Shown in pieces: positions 16,592-25,105 of a stretch of 64,000 nt of DNA (its first letter is position 1; each line of letters opens with the position of its first letter). The stretch is taken from NCBI RefSeq assembly GCF_000335475.2, contig NZ_ANAH02000017.1, positions 1 to 64,000 on the forward strand, given 5' to 3'. Below the pieces are notes generated by a model. That model worked only from the letters and a program-made list of their open reading frames with translations, did no database searches and was not told the DNA's origin. Both the position numbers and the translations under genes were made by a program. The DNA is from Cystobacter fuscus DSM 2262. GTDB taxonomy: Bacteria > Myxococcota > Myxococcia > Myxococcales > Myxococcaceae.

Positions 16592-18892
16592 ATGAAGACC
16601 CCGCCCGTGGTGCCTCCGAGCGATGGACCCCCGACGACGCGCATCGAGGGCGTCGCCAAGGTGACGGGCCGCGCCGACTACACCGCGGATGCCGTGCCCC
16701 CGAACCTCGCCCATGCCGTGCTGGTGGGCGCGACGATCGCCCACGGGACCATCGCGACCCTCGACACCACCGAGGCGCGCTCGATGCCCGGCGTCCTCAC
16801 CGTGCTCACCCACCTGAACGCGCCACGCCTGGACAAGGCCGCCGTCTTTCCCCTGGGCGCCGCCGGCAGCCGGCGCCCGCCGCTTCAAGACGAGCAGGTG
16901 CGCTACCGGGGCCAGTACGTCGCCGCCGTCATCGCCGAGAGCCTCGAGGCCGCCCGCCACGCGGCCTCGCGGGTGCGGGTGACCTACCGCGAGACACCTC
17001 CCGCCGCCACGCTCGGCGCCGGGGAGGCCCGGCGCGTCGCCTGTCTGGGGCTCCTCTCCAAGGCGCTGAGTGGGGACTCGCATCGAGGCGATCCCGATGC
17101 CGCGCTCGCCTCCGCGCCGCTCACCCTCGACGCCGTCTACACCACGCCCCGCGAGTTCCATGTCGCCATGGAGCCCCACGCGACACTCGCCTGGTGGGAC
17201 GACGCGGAGCACCTCACGGTGCGCGAGGGCTCCCAGTGGGTGGATGGGGCGCAGGACGTGCTCGCCGTCTGGTTCGACTTGAAGCGGGAGCACGTCCGGG
17301 TGCTCTCCGCCTTCGTGGGCGGCGGCTTCGGCAGCCGGCTCAGCCTCTACCCGCATGCGGGGATCGCGGCCATGGCGGCGCGCGTGGTGCGCCGGCCGGT
17401 GAAGCTCGTCCTCGCCCGCTCCCAGGTGTTCCATTCAGTGGGCAACCGGCCCGCCACCCGCCAGCGGCTGCGCCTGGGCGCGCAGGCCACGGGCAGGCTC
17501 TCGGCCATCATCCACGAGACGACGAACGAGTCGGACCGGGACTCGCATTACGCCGAGCAGGGCTCGCGCGCGTCCGAGTCGGCCTACGCCGTGGCGAACT
17601 ACCGGGCCGAGAACTCCATCGTCTCGCTCGACATCCCCGTGCCCGGCTGGATGCGCGCCCCGGGCGAGGCCCCGGGCAGCTTCGCCATCGAGTCGGCGAT
17701 GGATGAGCTCGCGGCCCAGGCCCGGATCGATCCGCTCCAACTGCGCCTGCTCAACCACGCCGACTCCGACCCGCACTCCGGCAAGCCCTGGTCGTCGCGC
17801 CGGCTGAAGGAAGCCTACGCCGCGGGGGCCGAGGCCATCGGCTGGTCCCTCCGCGCGCTCGAGCCCCGGAGCCGGCGCGAGGGCCACGAGTGGGTGGGGC
17901 TCGGCATGGCGACCGCCGCCTACCCCACCCGGCACGCTCCCTCGGAGGCACGGGTGGGCATCTCCCGCGACGGCGGCGTGTACGTCGAGAGCCGGGGCGT
18001 CGACATCGGCCAGGGCTCCTACACCGCGCTCGCCCTCATCGCCGCCGAGGTGCTCGGCCTGCCGCCCTCGCGCATCGACGTGCGGCTCGGCGACACCCGG
18101 CATCCGCGCTCGGCCTTCGCCGGAGGCTCCATGCTGTCCTCCTCGCTCGGGCTCGCCGTCCATGGTGCCGCGAGCACGCTGCGCGACCGGTTGTTCGAGC
18201 TGGCGCGCCGACAGCCGGCCTCCCCGCTCCACCGCCGGCGCCGGGAGGAGCTCTCCGTCCGGGAGGGCCGCGTGGTGCTGGGCGCGGATCCGGCGGTGGG
18301 CGTGGACTTCGCGGCCCTCGTCTCGGGCTCGGGCCAGGAGCAGCTCGACGCCATCCACCGCACCCATCCCACGCTCATCAGCCGGCTCAGCGGCCCCAAG
18401 GCCTTCACCACCATGGCGGCGGTGCGGACCCAGGCCGCGGGTGACAGCTCCTGCTACAGCTGGGGAGCGCAGTTCGTCGAGGTCGCCGTCGACGAGGAGC
18501 TGGGCACCGTGCGCGTGCGCCGCATGGTGGGGGCGTTCGACTGCGGGCGGATCCTCAACCCCCAGGCGGCGCGCAGCCAGTTGCTCGGAGGCATGACGAT
18601 GGGGCTCGGCATGGCGCTCACCGAGGCGGGGCACGTCGACCCGCGCACGGCGCTCGTCGTGAACGGGGACCTGGGCGAGTACCTCGTCCCCGTGCAGGCG
18701 GATGTGCCGGAGATCGAGATCCTGTTCGTGGGCGAGCCGGACCCGTCCACGGCCCCGCTCGGCATCAAGTCGGTGGGAGAGATTGGCATCACGGGCGTCG
18801 CCGCCGCTATCGCCAACGCCGTCTACAACGCCACTGGCCGCAGGCTGCGCGACCTGCCCCTCGACCTGCGCGCGAACTCACTCCACTCCTGA
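16592..18892 (+). CDS. Xanthine dehydrogenase-family molybdopterin-binding subunit
   Basis: 766-residue large subunit of the xanthine/aldehyde oxidase family. Residues 15-130 form the small a/b hammerhead domain (RIEGVAKVTGRADYTADAVP). The molybdopterin-binding domains follow, with VGGGFGSRL near residue 245 (cofactor contact), GVDIGQGSYTALALIAAEVL, AFAGGSMLSSSLG and the C-terminal SVGEIGITGVAAAIANAV, whose Glu is the expected catalytic base. Such subunits normally work with an FAD subunit and a 2Fe-2S subunit; neither is encoded nearby. ATG 16592 is preceded by CTCCTGGAGACCTC. The substrate (purine, aldehyde or N-heterocycle) is unknown. Confidence 0.85.
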   Translation: MKTPPVVPPSDGPPTTRIEGVAKVTGRADYTADAVPPNLAHAVLVGATIAHGTIATLDTTEARSMPGVLTVLTHLNAPRLDKAAVFPLGAAGSRRPPLQDEQVRYRGQYVAAVIAESLEAARHAASRVRVTYRETPPAATLGAGEARRVACLGLLSKALSGDSHRGDPDAALASAPLTLDAVYTTPREFHVAMEPHATLAWWDDAEHLTVREGSQWVDGAQDVLAVWFDLKREHVRVLSAFVGGGFGSRLSLYPHAGIAAMAARVVRRPVKLVLARSQVFHSVGNRPATRQRLRLGAQATGRLSAIIHETTNESDRDSHYAEQGSRASESAYAVANYRAENSIVSLDIPVPGWMRAPGEAPGSFAIESAMDELAAQARIDPLQLRLLNHADSDPHSGKPWSSRRLKEAYAAGAEAIGWSLRALEPRSRREGHEWVGLGMATAAYPTRHAPSEARVGISRDGGVYVESRGVDIGQGSYTALALIAAEVLGLPPSRIDVRLGDTRHPRSAFAGGSMLSSSLGLAVHGAASTLRDRLFELARRQPASPLHRRRREELSVREGRVVLGADPAVGVDFAALVSGSGQEQLDAIHRTHPTLISRLSGPKAFTTMAAVRTQAAGDSSCYSWGAQFVEVAVDEELGTVRVRRMVGAFDCGRILNPQAARSQLLGGMTMGLGMALTEAGHVDPRTALVVNGDLGEYLVPVQADVPEIEILFVGEPDPSTAPLGIKSVGEIGITGVAAAIANAVYNATGRRLRDLPLDLRANSLHS

Positions 18893-18966
18893 GGTGAAGA
18901 CGAGTGTTCCCCTGGCGCATCCGCTGGGCGTGCATCGGCAGATCTCCTGCTCGCACCAGCCGGAAG

Positions 18967-19149
18967 CTACCCGAAGAACTTCTGAAGCCAGCTCAGAACA
19001 CCCTTCACGACGCCCCTTACGAAGGGCCGAATGAGTTCCACGATGAAGTTGGTCACGGATTCCACGGCGGTTTTCTCGATGGCGGCCTTTCGCTGCTCTT
19101 GCTCCTCAATGCCGCGCCGAAGGCGTTGAGTCATCTTATCGTTCGACAT
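18967..19149 (-). CDS. Amphipathic small protein, partner of the GTPase
   Basis: 60-residue protein. The N-terminal half is polar and coiled-coil-like (MTQRLRRGIEEQEQRKAAIE); the C-terminal half is a strongly amphipathic, non-spanning helix (FIVELIRPFVRGVVKGVLSW, then LQKFFG). It starts 13 bp after the GTPase stop with AGGAG in place, so the two are cotranscribed. No known family. It may anchor the GTPase to membrane or disturb membrane when free. It is too short for confident assignment, but spacing, ribosome site and composition support a real gene. Confidence 0.65.
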   Translation of the reverse strand: MSNDKMTQRLRRGIEEQEQRKAAIEKTAVESVTNFIVELIRPFVRGVVKGVLSWLQKFFG

Positions 19150-19162
19150 GAAGGTTGTGCTC

Positions 19163-19954
19163 CTACTGGCCAATGGCCTGCTTCAGCATGTGGGGATCGA
19201 CGAGCGCCTTGAAGTCCGCGCAGTCCGCGCGCTCGACCAACGCCCACTGCCGCTTGCGGTCGCACGCGTCGAGCATCGCCTGGAGCAGATGGTCCGTTGC
19301 GTATCCCTTCATCGCTGAATAGGGAACCACCCGGTGCTCCGGCAGCGGGCAGACGCGCCGCAGCTTCTGCTCGATGTCCTCCGTACGCGCCGTGATGGAG
19401 GACTCCTGCTCCTCGGAGGGCATGTTGATGGCGGTGTCCCAGCTTCCAGGCTGCACCAGATCGATTTGATTGAGGCCGATGACGAGGTGCCTGATATCGA
19501 GGATTCGCTCGTCCACGAGCAGCTTGATCGAACCCTGGATGTGGGTGATGGCGCGGTTGTCGGCCTTGAAGACCCACAAGATGACGTCGCATCCAGGCAG
19601 CACCCGCCGGTAGGTCTCCAGGTGCTGCTTGTCCACTTCGACGTCCTCACCCAGACCGGGCATGTCCACGACGGCGATCTCGCCCTTGGAGCCGCTGTAG
19701 AGGAATTCAGCGTCAGTGGGAGTGCAGGCCTGGGTGTGACTCACCGGACGCCCGGCGTTGAAGAGTGCGTTGATGGTCGAGGACTTCCCGACTCCTGTCT
19801 CCCCGATGAGCGCGATCCGGGGAGGTGTATTCGCGGCCTTCTCGGTCTCGGCCTTCAACTGACGCATCTGCTCCCGGGTGATGCCCAAGGCCTTCAGCTC
19901 GGGCGGTACTTCCTCTCCTGAAAGGAGCTCGAGGAACTTTCGAATCAAACGCAT
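19163..19954 (-). CDS. Era/MMR_HSR1-type small GTPase
   Basis: 263-residue P-loop GTPase. G1 is GETGVGKSS (about residue 50), the switch I region has TPTDAEF, G3 is DMPG and G4 is NQID (variant of NKxD). An SAMKGY segment may be G5. The N-terminal 40 residues are helical (MRLIRKFLELLSGEEVPPEL). Relatives include TrmE/Era-type and IRG-like membrane GTPases; the exact role is unknown. ATG 19954 has AGGAGCAGTC just upstream; an in-frame GTG at 20026 would add 24 residues and lacks a good ribosome site. A 60-residue amphipathic peptide gene follows 13 bp downstream. Confidence 0.85.
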   Translation of the reverse strand: MRLIRKFLELLSGEEVPPELKALGITREQMRQLKAETEKAANTPPRIALIGETGVGKSSTINALFNAGRPVSHTQACTPTDAEFLYSGSKGEIAVVDMPGLGEDVEVDKQHLETYRRVLPGCDVILWVFKADNRAITHIQGSIKLLVDERILDIRHLVIGLNQIDLVQPGSWDTAINMPSEEQESSITARTEDIEQKLRRVCPLPEHRVVPYSAMKGYATDHLLQAMLDACDRKRQWALVERADCADFKALVDPHMLKQAIGQ

Positions 19955-20026
19955 GACTGCTCCTGGACTCCCGGGGGAGCTGAACGGATTCCTGAAGAAC
20001 CGCTCCAAGAAGCCGGGCACCGACAC

Positions 20027-20220
20027 TCAGAAAAGCTCATCTCCCTCGCGCTCCGCTCCTGGCGTCGAGGCGGAGGTGGATGGGCCTGATACAGAACAAC
20101 ATGCCACTTCGCGCTAGGTGCGTCTGTACCTCCGAAGAGGCAAGTCCCGGGGTGAGGTGGTCCTCTCTGTCGAGCTCGTCACCTTCTCGAAGGTGAGGAA
20201 GACGTTCCAGGACGATTGGC
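20027..20220. other. Intergenic region upstream of the GTPase operon
   Basis: No supported gene. A plus-strand frame beginning at 20118 overlaps the LysR gene and is not convincing. The region should hold the GTPase promoter, but no clear hexamers were seen. Confidence 0.4.
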
Positions 20221-21106
20221 TCAAGGCTGGGCCGCGGCGCTCCGGAGCCAGGCGCGAAGGGCCGAGATTTCCGGGCGCGCCCGTGCCTGCGCGGGATGGA
20301 CGAGGTGGTAGCGGTAGCCCTCGAGCACCGGCCCGAAGGGTTGAACGAGGGCCCCGCTCCTCAGATCGTCATCAACGAGTCGCAGGCTCAGCAGCGCGAT
20401 GCCCTGTCCCGCGAGCGCCGCCTGGAGCGCGTGGCTCTCGTCGGTGAAGGTCGTCCCGCCCGTGGCGTCGAGGCCCTCGCAGACCGGCGCGCTCGAACCA
20501 CAAGCGCCACGTCGGCGTGTCGCGATCCACGCGCCGCCATTCGAAATGCAGCAGGGCGCGGCTGCGCAGGTCCTCCTTGCGTCTCATCCCGAGCCGGGGG
20601 CTACAGACGGGAGCGAAGCGATCGGAGAACAGCTCCTCGGTGACGAGCCCGGGATAGGGTCCTCGCCCGTACCGGATCGCCGCGTCGGCGACGCCGGAGC
20701 GGAAGTCGACGGGCGCGTCCGAGGCGTGCAGGCGCAGGTCGGTGCCGGGGTTGGCTTCGCGGAAGGCGGCGATCCGGGGCACCAGCCACCGGGCCGTGAA
20801 GGCAGTCGTCGCGGAGAGCGTGAGCACATGGCGGGACGGGCGAGCGGTGAGCGCATCCAACGCCTTCGCGAACGCATCGAAGCCGTCGCGGAGCACCGGG
20901 TAGAGCAGTTGCCCCTCGGGGGTGATCAGCACCTGCCGGGTGCGCCGCTCGAACAGCCGGACTCCGAGCAGCTCCTCGAGTTGCCGGATCTGATGGCTGA
21001 TGGCGGTCGGGGTCACGCCCAGCTCCTCGGCGGCCCGCTTGAAGCTGAGGTGGCGGGCCGCGGCCTCGAAGGCCCGGAGCGCGGAGAGTGGAGGCAGCTG
21101 TCTCAT
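20221..21106 (-). pseudogene. LysR-family (GcvA-like) regulator, frameshifted
   Basis: The LysR helix-turn-helix is intact (LSFKRAAEELGVTPTAISHQ), as is most of the effector domain. Near 20470-20480 the frame shifts by one base: after FERAGLRG the native frame becomes unrelated and closes at 20372. In the neighbouring frame the family sequence resumes (TTFTDESHALQAALAGQGIA, then LRSGALVQPFGPVLEGY) and ends at TGA 20221-20223. One extra base in the GGCCC run explains this. Restored, the protein would be about 295-303 residues, normal for LysR. It could be a genuine pseudogene or a sequencing error. It lies divergent from an azoreductase gene. Confidence 0.85.
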
Positions 21107-21129
21107 TGGTCGTGGATGGATGAATTCCA

Positions 21130-21146
21130 CTCAGCCGTCGGCTGAG
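21130..21146. promoter_or_regulatory. LysR-box palindrome
   Basis: CTCAGCCG-T-CGGCTGAG is a perfect 17-bp dyad between the LysR gene and the divergent azoreductase gene. It includes a T-N11-A pattern as expected for LysR recognition and is the best candidate for the shared operator. Confidence 0.6.
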
Positions 21147-21271
21147 AAAGACACGTTTGTCACGGAACGTGCCCGGACGCATCTTCTTCCATGACTCAGG
21201 GCCGCCGCGGCGAGAGAGCCAACACGGGCGGGATGGCCCGGCAATGCTCATGGAGCAGGGGAGACAAGACA

Positions 21272-21934
21272 ATGGCCGAGCTGCTGCATATCGATTCGAG
21301 TGCCCGTCCAGGCGGGTCCGACGTCACCCGTCATGGCTCTCATACCCGCCGTCTGACGGCCCGGTTCGTGGCGCGCTGGCGTGCCACCCGCCCACGGGAT
21401 GGAGTCATCTACCGGGATGTCGGGTTGAATCCGCCCACGCCGGTGACGGGCCGGTGGATCCACTCCGCCTTCAAGAAGCCGGCATCGCGCGAGCCCTGGA
21501 TGCGCGAGACGCTCGCGGAGAGCGATGTGTTGGTGGACGAGTTGCTCGCCGCGGAGGTGATCGTCGCCGGCGTACCGATGTACAACTTCGGTGTCCCCGC
21601 GCAATTCAAGGCCTATATCGACAACATCGTCCGTGTGGGTCGCACGTTCGGCTTCGACCGCACACGGCAGGGTGACCCCTACTGGCCCCTGCTCGCGGAG
21701 GCAAACAAGACGCTCGTGGTGCTGAGTTCACGCGGCGATTTCGGTTATGGAAAGGGACAGCGACTCGAGCACATGAACCACGTGGAGCCGAGCATCCGGA
21801 GCGCCTTTGGATATATTGGCATCACCCGGTCTGACAGCTTCTCCGGCCTGGGGCGCCACGCTCGCCTTCTCCCCACCTGCTTGGGGGGAGCCCGAGCGTT
21901 CTTTCGGCCCGTGGATGTGGAGCTTGCAGCCTGA
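21272..21934 (+). CDS. FMN-dependent NADH-azoreductase / quinone reductase
   Basis: 220-residue flavodoxin-fold oxidoreductase of the AzoR/NQO type. LHIDSSARPGGSDVTRHGSH is the FMN phosphate loop, AEVIVAGVPMYNFGVPAQFK is the FMN-contacting core with PMYNF, and VVLSSRGDFGYG is the second flavin loop. It reduces quinones or azo compounds with NADH. ATG 21272 follows a GGAGCAGGGGAGA tract. The last 35 residues after YIGITRSD do not look like the family, and the DNA there (21847-21899) is a REP-like hairpin, so the native C-terminus seems to have been replaced. It is divergent from the frameshifted LysR regulator. Confidence 0.85.
   Translation: MAELLHIDSSARPGGSDVTRHGSHTRRLTARFVARWRATRPRDGVIYRDVGLNPPTPVTGRWIHSAFKKPASREPWMRETLAESDVLVDELLAAEVIVAGVPMYNFGVPAQFKAYIDNIVRVGRTFGFDRTRQGDPYWPLLAEANKTLVVLSSRGDFGYGKGQRLEHMNHVEPSIRSAFGYIGITRSDSFSGLGRHARLLPTCLGGARAFFRPVDVELAA
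21847..21899. repeat. REP-like hairpin repeat, copy B
   Basis: The same 45-bp unit as at 7534, here inside the 3-prime end of the azoreductase gene. It folds into a long interrupted hairpin: ACGCTCG (21858-21864) with CGAGCGT (21893-21899), and CTCCCC (21869-21874) with GGGGAG (21885-21890). It may also terminate transcription. It resembles REP/BIME elements mobilised by RAYT proteins. Confidence 0.55.
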
Positions 21935-22006
21935 CCGCGAAGTTGGCGGCAGAAACCCACTGTCCATGCCACCGGCTCAAGCCCACCTTTCGGTTGGGAG
22001 ATGGCC

Positions 22007-22912
22007 ATGGACAGCGTGCCCTACAGCCGGGTGGGCAAGGAAACGAGCGGTCTGGACAAAAGCCCCGCGGAGCCAAGCCCAGGCCCGCCTGGCGGAGCCG
22101 CGAAGTGGAAGGACGTCCTTGGGAGGCTGAGGCAGGAGTGGATACGCAACAAGCTGGGTAGCGCGGCCGCCGCTCTCACCTTCTACGGCATCCTCGCCCT
22201 CTTTCCCTTCCTGCTGCTCATCGTCACCCTGGCGAGCCTCGTCATCCAGCCCGAGCAGGTGCAAGTGCTCCTCGGCGCGCTCGGCAGGGAGCTCCCCCCG
22301 GCCTTGAGCCGCCTCCCCTCCGCGCAACTCACGCAACTCACCTCCGGGCCCAGCAAGGGGTTGCTCACCTTCAGCGCACTGACCGCGCTCTGGTCGGCGA
22401 CCGCTGGGGTGGTGAGCCTGATGAGTGCCCTCAACACCGCCTACGGCGTGACGGAGGGCCGTCCGCGCTGGAGGATCTACGGGACCGCGCTCGGGATGGT
22501 GCTGGCGGGAGCCGTCCTGGCGTTGCTCGCCGGGTTCATCGCGGTGGCCGCTCCGGCTCTCGCCACCTGGCTCGGAGCGCCCTGGACCTCGCTCGTGGGT
22601 TGGCTGCGGTTGCCCGTTGCCACGCTCCTGATGATGATCCTCTGGGCGACCATCTACTCCGTGCTCCCGGATACTCAGCGGAAGTTCAAGTTCATGACGC
22701 CCGGCTCCATCACGGGAGTGCTCGTGTGGCTCGCCGCTTCGCTGGGCTTCTCCTTCTATGTCTCCCACTTCAGCACCTTCGGCATCGCCTATGGGGCCTT
22801 GGGAGGCATCATCGTCCTGCTGCTGTGGATGTGGATCTCCTCGCTCGCGCTGATGCTGGGCGCCGAGATCAACGCCGTGCTCACCCGCCACCCCTCGAGA
22901 GGCAACGGCTGA
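22007..22912 (+). CDS. YihY/BrkB family membrane protein
   Basis: 301-residue inner-membrane protein of the YihY/virulence factor BrkB family. After a 35-residue Pro/Gly-rich cytosolic N-terminus come six hydrophobic segments, with the family features AAAALTFYGILALFPFLLLI, GVVSLMSALNTAYGV and the C-terminal AYGALGGIIVLLLWMWISS with LGAEINAVL. The family was once mistaken for RNase BN; its function is uncertain (transport is suspected). Two ATGs lie at 22001 and 22007; GGGAG directly abuts the first, so 22007 has the better spacing. Its 3-prime end overlaps the convergent desaturase gene by 124 bp. Confidence 0.85.
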   Translation: MDSVPYSRVGKETSGLDKSPAEPSPGPPGGAAKWKDVLGRLRQEWIRNKLGSAAAALTFYGILALFPFLLLIVTLASLVIQPEQVQVLLGALGRELPPALSRLPSAQLTQLTSGPSKGLLTFSALTALWSATAGVVSLMSALNTAYGVTEGRPRWRIYGTALGMVLAGAVLALLAGFIAVAAPALATWLGAPWTSLVGWLRLPVATLLMMILWATIYSVLPDTQRKFKFMTPGSITGVLVWLAASLGFSFYVSHFSTFGIAYGALGGIIVLLLWMWISSLALMLGAEINAVLTRHPSRGNG

Positions 22913-23664
22913 GCCTGGGCGCGGTCCGCTGGCGACGCCGGGGCGTGAGTGATGTGAATGAGCCGCATGCGGGCCAGCAGCTTCATCACCCACCAGGTGG
23001 GATCGAACTCGAAGCGCCGGACGGCGAAGTTCGGGTTCGCCGGCCGGGCGTGGTGATTGTTCTGGAACAGTTCCCCCATGCACACCGCGTCCACGGGCAG
23101 CGAGTTGCGGGACAGATCCCGGGTGGAGAAGTTGCGGTAGCCGTAGCGGTGGCCGCACCAGTTGACGATGGCCCCGTGCAGCGGGCCCATCACGAAGTGG
23201 ATGGGCAGGGCCAGGAATTGCCAGCGCCGGGTGGCGAAGCGCCAGTAGAACAGGGTGTAGAGCGCTCCGCAGCCAATGCGTACCGGCCACTTGTTGAACG
23301 TGCGGTCGATGAAAGGCCATTCGGGATACCGACCGAGGAAGCGAGCCTCGGGGAGCTTTCGTCCCGAGAAGTAATCGGAGTAGCGCCGCGCCGTCTCCAG
23401 CATCATCCGGAAGGGGTTGCGGTGGATGGCGGGCGAATGGGGATCCTTCTCCGTGTCGGCGAAGGCGTGATGCTCGCGGTGGAGGAGCGCGTAGGTTCGT
23501 GGCTCGAGGTAGCTCGAGCCCTGGGCGACCAGGGTCAACAGGTGCAGGGCGCGCTCGGTGCGCGGCCCCATGGTGTACATCTGGTGAGCCGCGTAGCGGT
23601 GCAGGAATAGACTCTGCATCAAGATGGAGAGTCCCCAGTGGGTGACAAAGAAGAGAGTGATCAT
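22789..23664 (-). CDS. Acyl-CoA/fatty-acid desaturase
   Basis: 291-residue membrane di-iron desaturase (delta-9 type). The three histidine boxes are HRYAAH (about residue 22), HREHH (about 63) and the C-terminal QNNHHARPANPNF, with a HRYGYR segment before it; the QNNHH form of the last box is common in proteobacterial enzymes. Hydrophobic pairs flank the boxes. It inserts a double bond into membrane fatty acids, controlling fluidity. ATG 23664 gives the expected N-terminus (MITLFFVTHWGLSILM); a TTG at 23697 would add 11 residues. The last 41 codons are antisense to yihY, and this tail is not family-like. Confidence 0.85.
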   Translation of the reverse strand: MITLFFVTHWGLSILMQSLFLHRYAAHQMYTMGPRTERALHLLTLVAQGSSYLEPRTYALLHREHHAFADTEKDPHSPAIHRNPFRMMLETARRYSDYFSGRKLPEARFLGRYPEWPFIDRTFNKWPVRIGCGALYTLFYWRFATRRWQFLALPIHFVMGPLHGAIVNWCGHRYGYRNFSTRDLSRNSLPVDAVCMGELFQNNHHARPANPNFAVRRFEFDPTWWVMKLLARMRLIHITHAPASPADRAQAQPLPLEGWRVSTALISAPSISASEEIHIHSSRTMMPPKAP

Positions 23665-23800
23665 GGGTGAAAGCCCCCGTGTGAAGCGCACCTTCAATCA
23701 ATGTGCACATGGGCGAGGGCACGGGCCCCTGGGCTGGGAACCGAACGCAAGTCCACCCGGTGGGGAGCGGGCTGGCCATCCACCGCCCGCAGGAGGGGCG

Positions 23801-25105
23801 CTATCCCGCCGATGCGCCCGGGGGCCTTCGCCTCGAGTACCATGTCATGAGGGGGGTCGCCGAAACGCCATGCAGGACCGCGGACATGGCGACCGCGACC
23901 AGGACGAAGTGCGTCAGCCGCTCTCCGAGCGCGGGCTCGAGGCCGTGCGTGAGTGCGTAGAACAGGTAGTACAGCGAGCCGATACCGCGGATGCCAAACC
24001 AGGCGATGAGCACGCGCTGTTCGGGGGAACTGTGCGTGCCCACGGTGAGGAGCGCCACCGAGGCGGGGCGCACCACGAACAGAAGGAGAAGCGCCAGGAG
24101 AAAACCTTCCCACTCGAAGCCCAGGGTGGCCAGCATCATTCCCACCAGCACCATGAGCGCCACCTCGCCCATCCTCTCGAGTTGCTCGGTAAAGCCAAGC
24201 ACCGCCTGGGCCATGCAAGCCGAAGCCGTCTCCGGGCGAATGACGACCTCTTCGGCCTGCCCCACCGCGGCCATGGCCACGACGTCCGTGGGCGCTCGTA
24301 CCGCCGTGGAGCGCGCCTCCATGCGCCGCAAGGAGAGGCCCGCCGCGAACACGGCGAGGAACCCATAGGCGTGGGCCCAGAGGGACACGCCATACGCCAG
24401 CGAGATGAGGCCCAGCGCGAGGAAGTCGTCGAGTCCCACCGCCTCCTTGTGCGCCCGCCGCAGGAACACCACCAACCGTCCCACGGCCCCTCCCAGCACC
24501 CAGCCAATGACCAGGCCCCCCGTCACCGCCCATAGGACATCCACGACCACCCACCGCCAGCCGCCCGTGCCGAGATCATGAAGTCCCAGCAGCCCCAACC
24601 CCAGCATGACGAAGGGAAAGGCGATGCCGTCGTTGAACCCCGCCTCGCCCGTGAGGCCAAAGCGGAGCCGGTCCGTGTCCAGGGGGTGCGTCACCTGCAC
24701 GTCCGAGGCGAGGACAGGATCCGTGGGGGCCAGCATCGCTCCCAGCAGGATGGCGGCCCCTGGCGGAAGGCCCAGGGCGACGCCTCCGAGGGCGAGCAAC
24801 CCCACCGTCAACACCATGGCGCCCAATGCCAGCCGCAGGGGCAGCCGCCAGTTGCTGTCCCGGAGCGGAAGCCGCAGTTTCAGCCCCGCTCCGAAGAGGG
24901 AGACAATGACGGCCACCTCCGTCAGGCGCTCCAGCACGTGCATGTGCGTGGAGGGGGCGAGGTAGGCGGCGCCCAGGCAGCCCAGGGCATACCCCACCGC
25001 CAGGTACACCAGCGACGAGGACAAGGGCAGCCGCTTGAGGAGCGCGCCCGAGAGGGCCATGAAGATGAGGAGGACGCCGATGACGACAAACCACAGGTTG
25101 GCCAT
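23801..25105 (-). CDS. Cation:proton antiporter (CPA family)
   Basis: 434-residue polytopic transporter of the Na+/H+ exchanger superfamily, with about 11-12 hydrophobic segments. Ion-path signatures include MLAPTDPVLASDVQV (unwound helix with Asp) and TGEAGFNDGIAFPFVMLG (Asn-Asp pair), plus the late WFGIRGIGSLYYLFYAL helix, where Arg is structural. It exchanges Na+ or K+ for H+ across the inner membrane. Start ATG 25105. The following 460 bp upstream hold no gene, so a promoter should lie there. No regulatory RCK domain is fused. Confidence 0.88.
   Translation of the reverse strand: MANLWFVVIGVLLIFMALSGALLKRLPLSSSLVYLAVGYALGCLGAAYLAPSTHMHVLERLTEVAVIVSLFGAGLKLRLPLRDSNWRLPLRLALGAMVLTVGLLALGGVALGLPPGAAILLGAMLAPTDPVLASDVQVTHPLDTDRLRFGLTGEAGFNDGIAFPFVMLGLGLLGLHDLGTGGWRWVVVDVLWAVTGGLVIGWVLGGAVGRLVVFLRRAHKEAVGLDDFLALGLISLAYGVSLWAHAYGFLAVFAAGLSLRRMEARSTAVRAPTDVVAMAAVGQAEEVVIRPETASACMAQAVLGFTEQLERMGEVALMVLVGMMLATLGFEWEGFLLALLLLFVVRPASVALLTVGTHSSPEQRVLIAWFGIRGIGSLYYLFYALTHGLEPALGERLTHFVLVAVAMSAVLHGVSATPLMTWYSRRRPPGASAG

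Noticed and set aside
20118-20447. Plus-strand frame of 109 codons beginning MRLYLRRGKSRG
   Set aside because: It overlaps the 3-prime half of the LysR gene in antisense and lacks a ribosome site; only the first 37 residues look protein-like.
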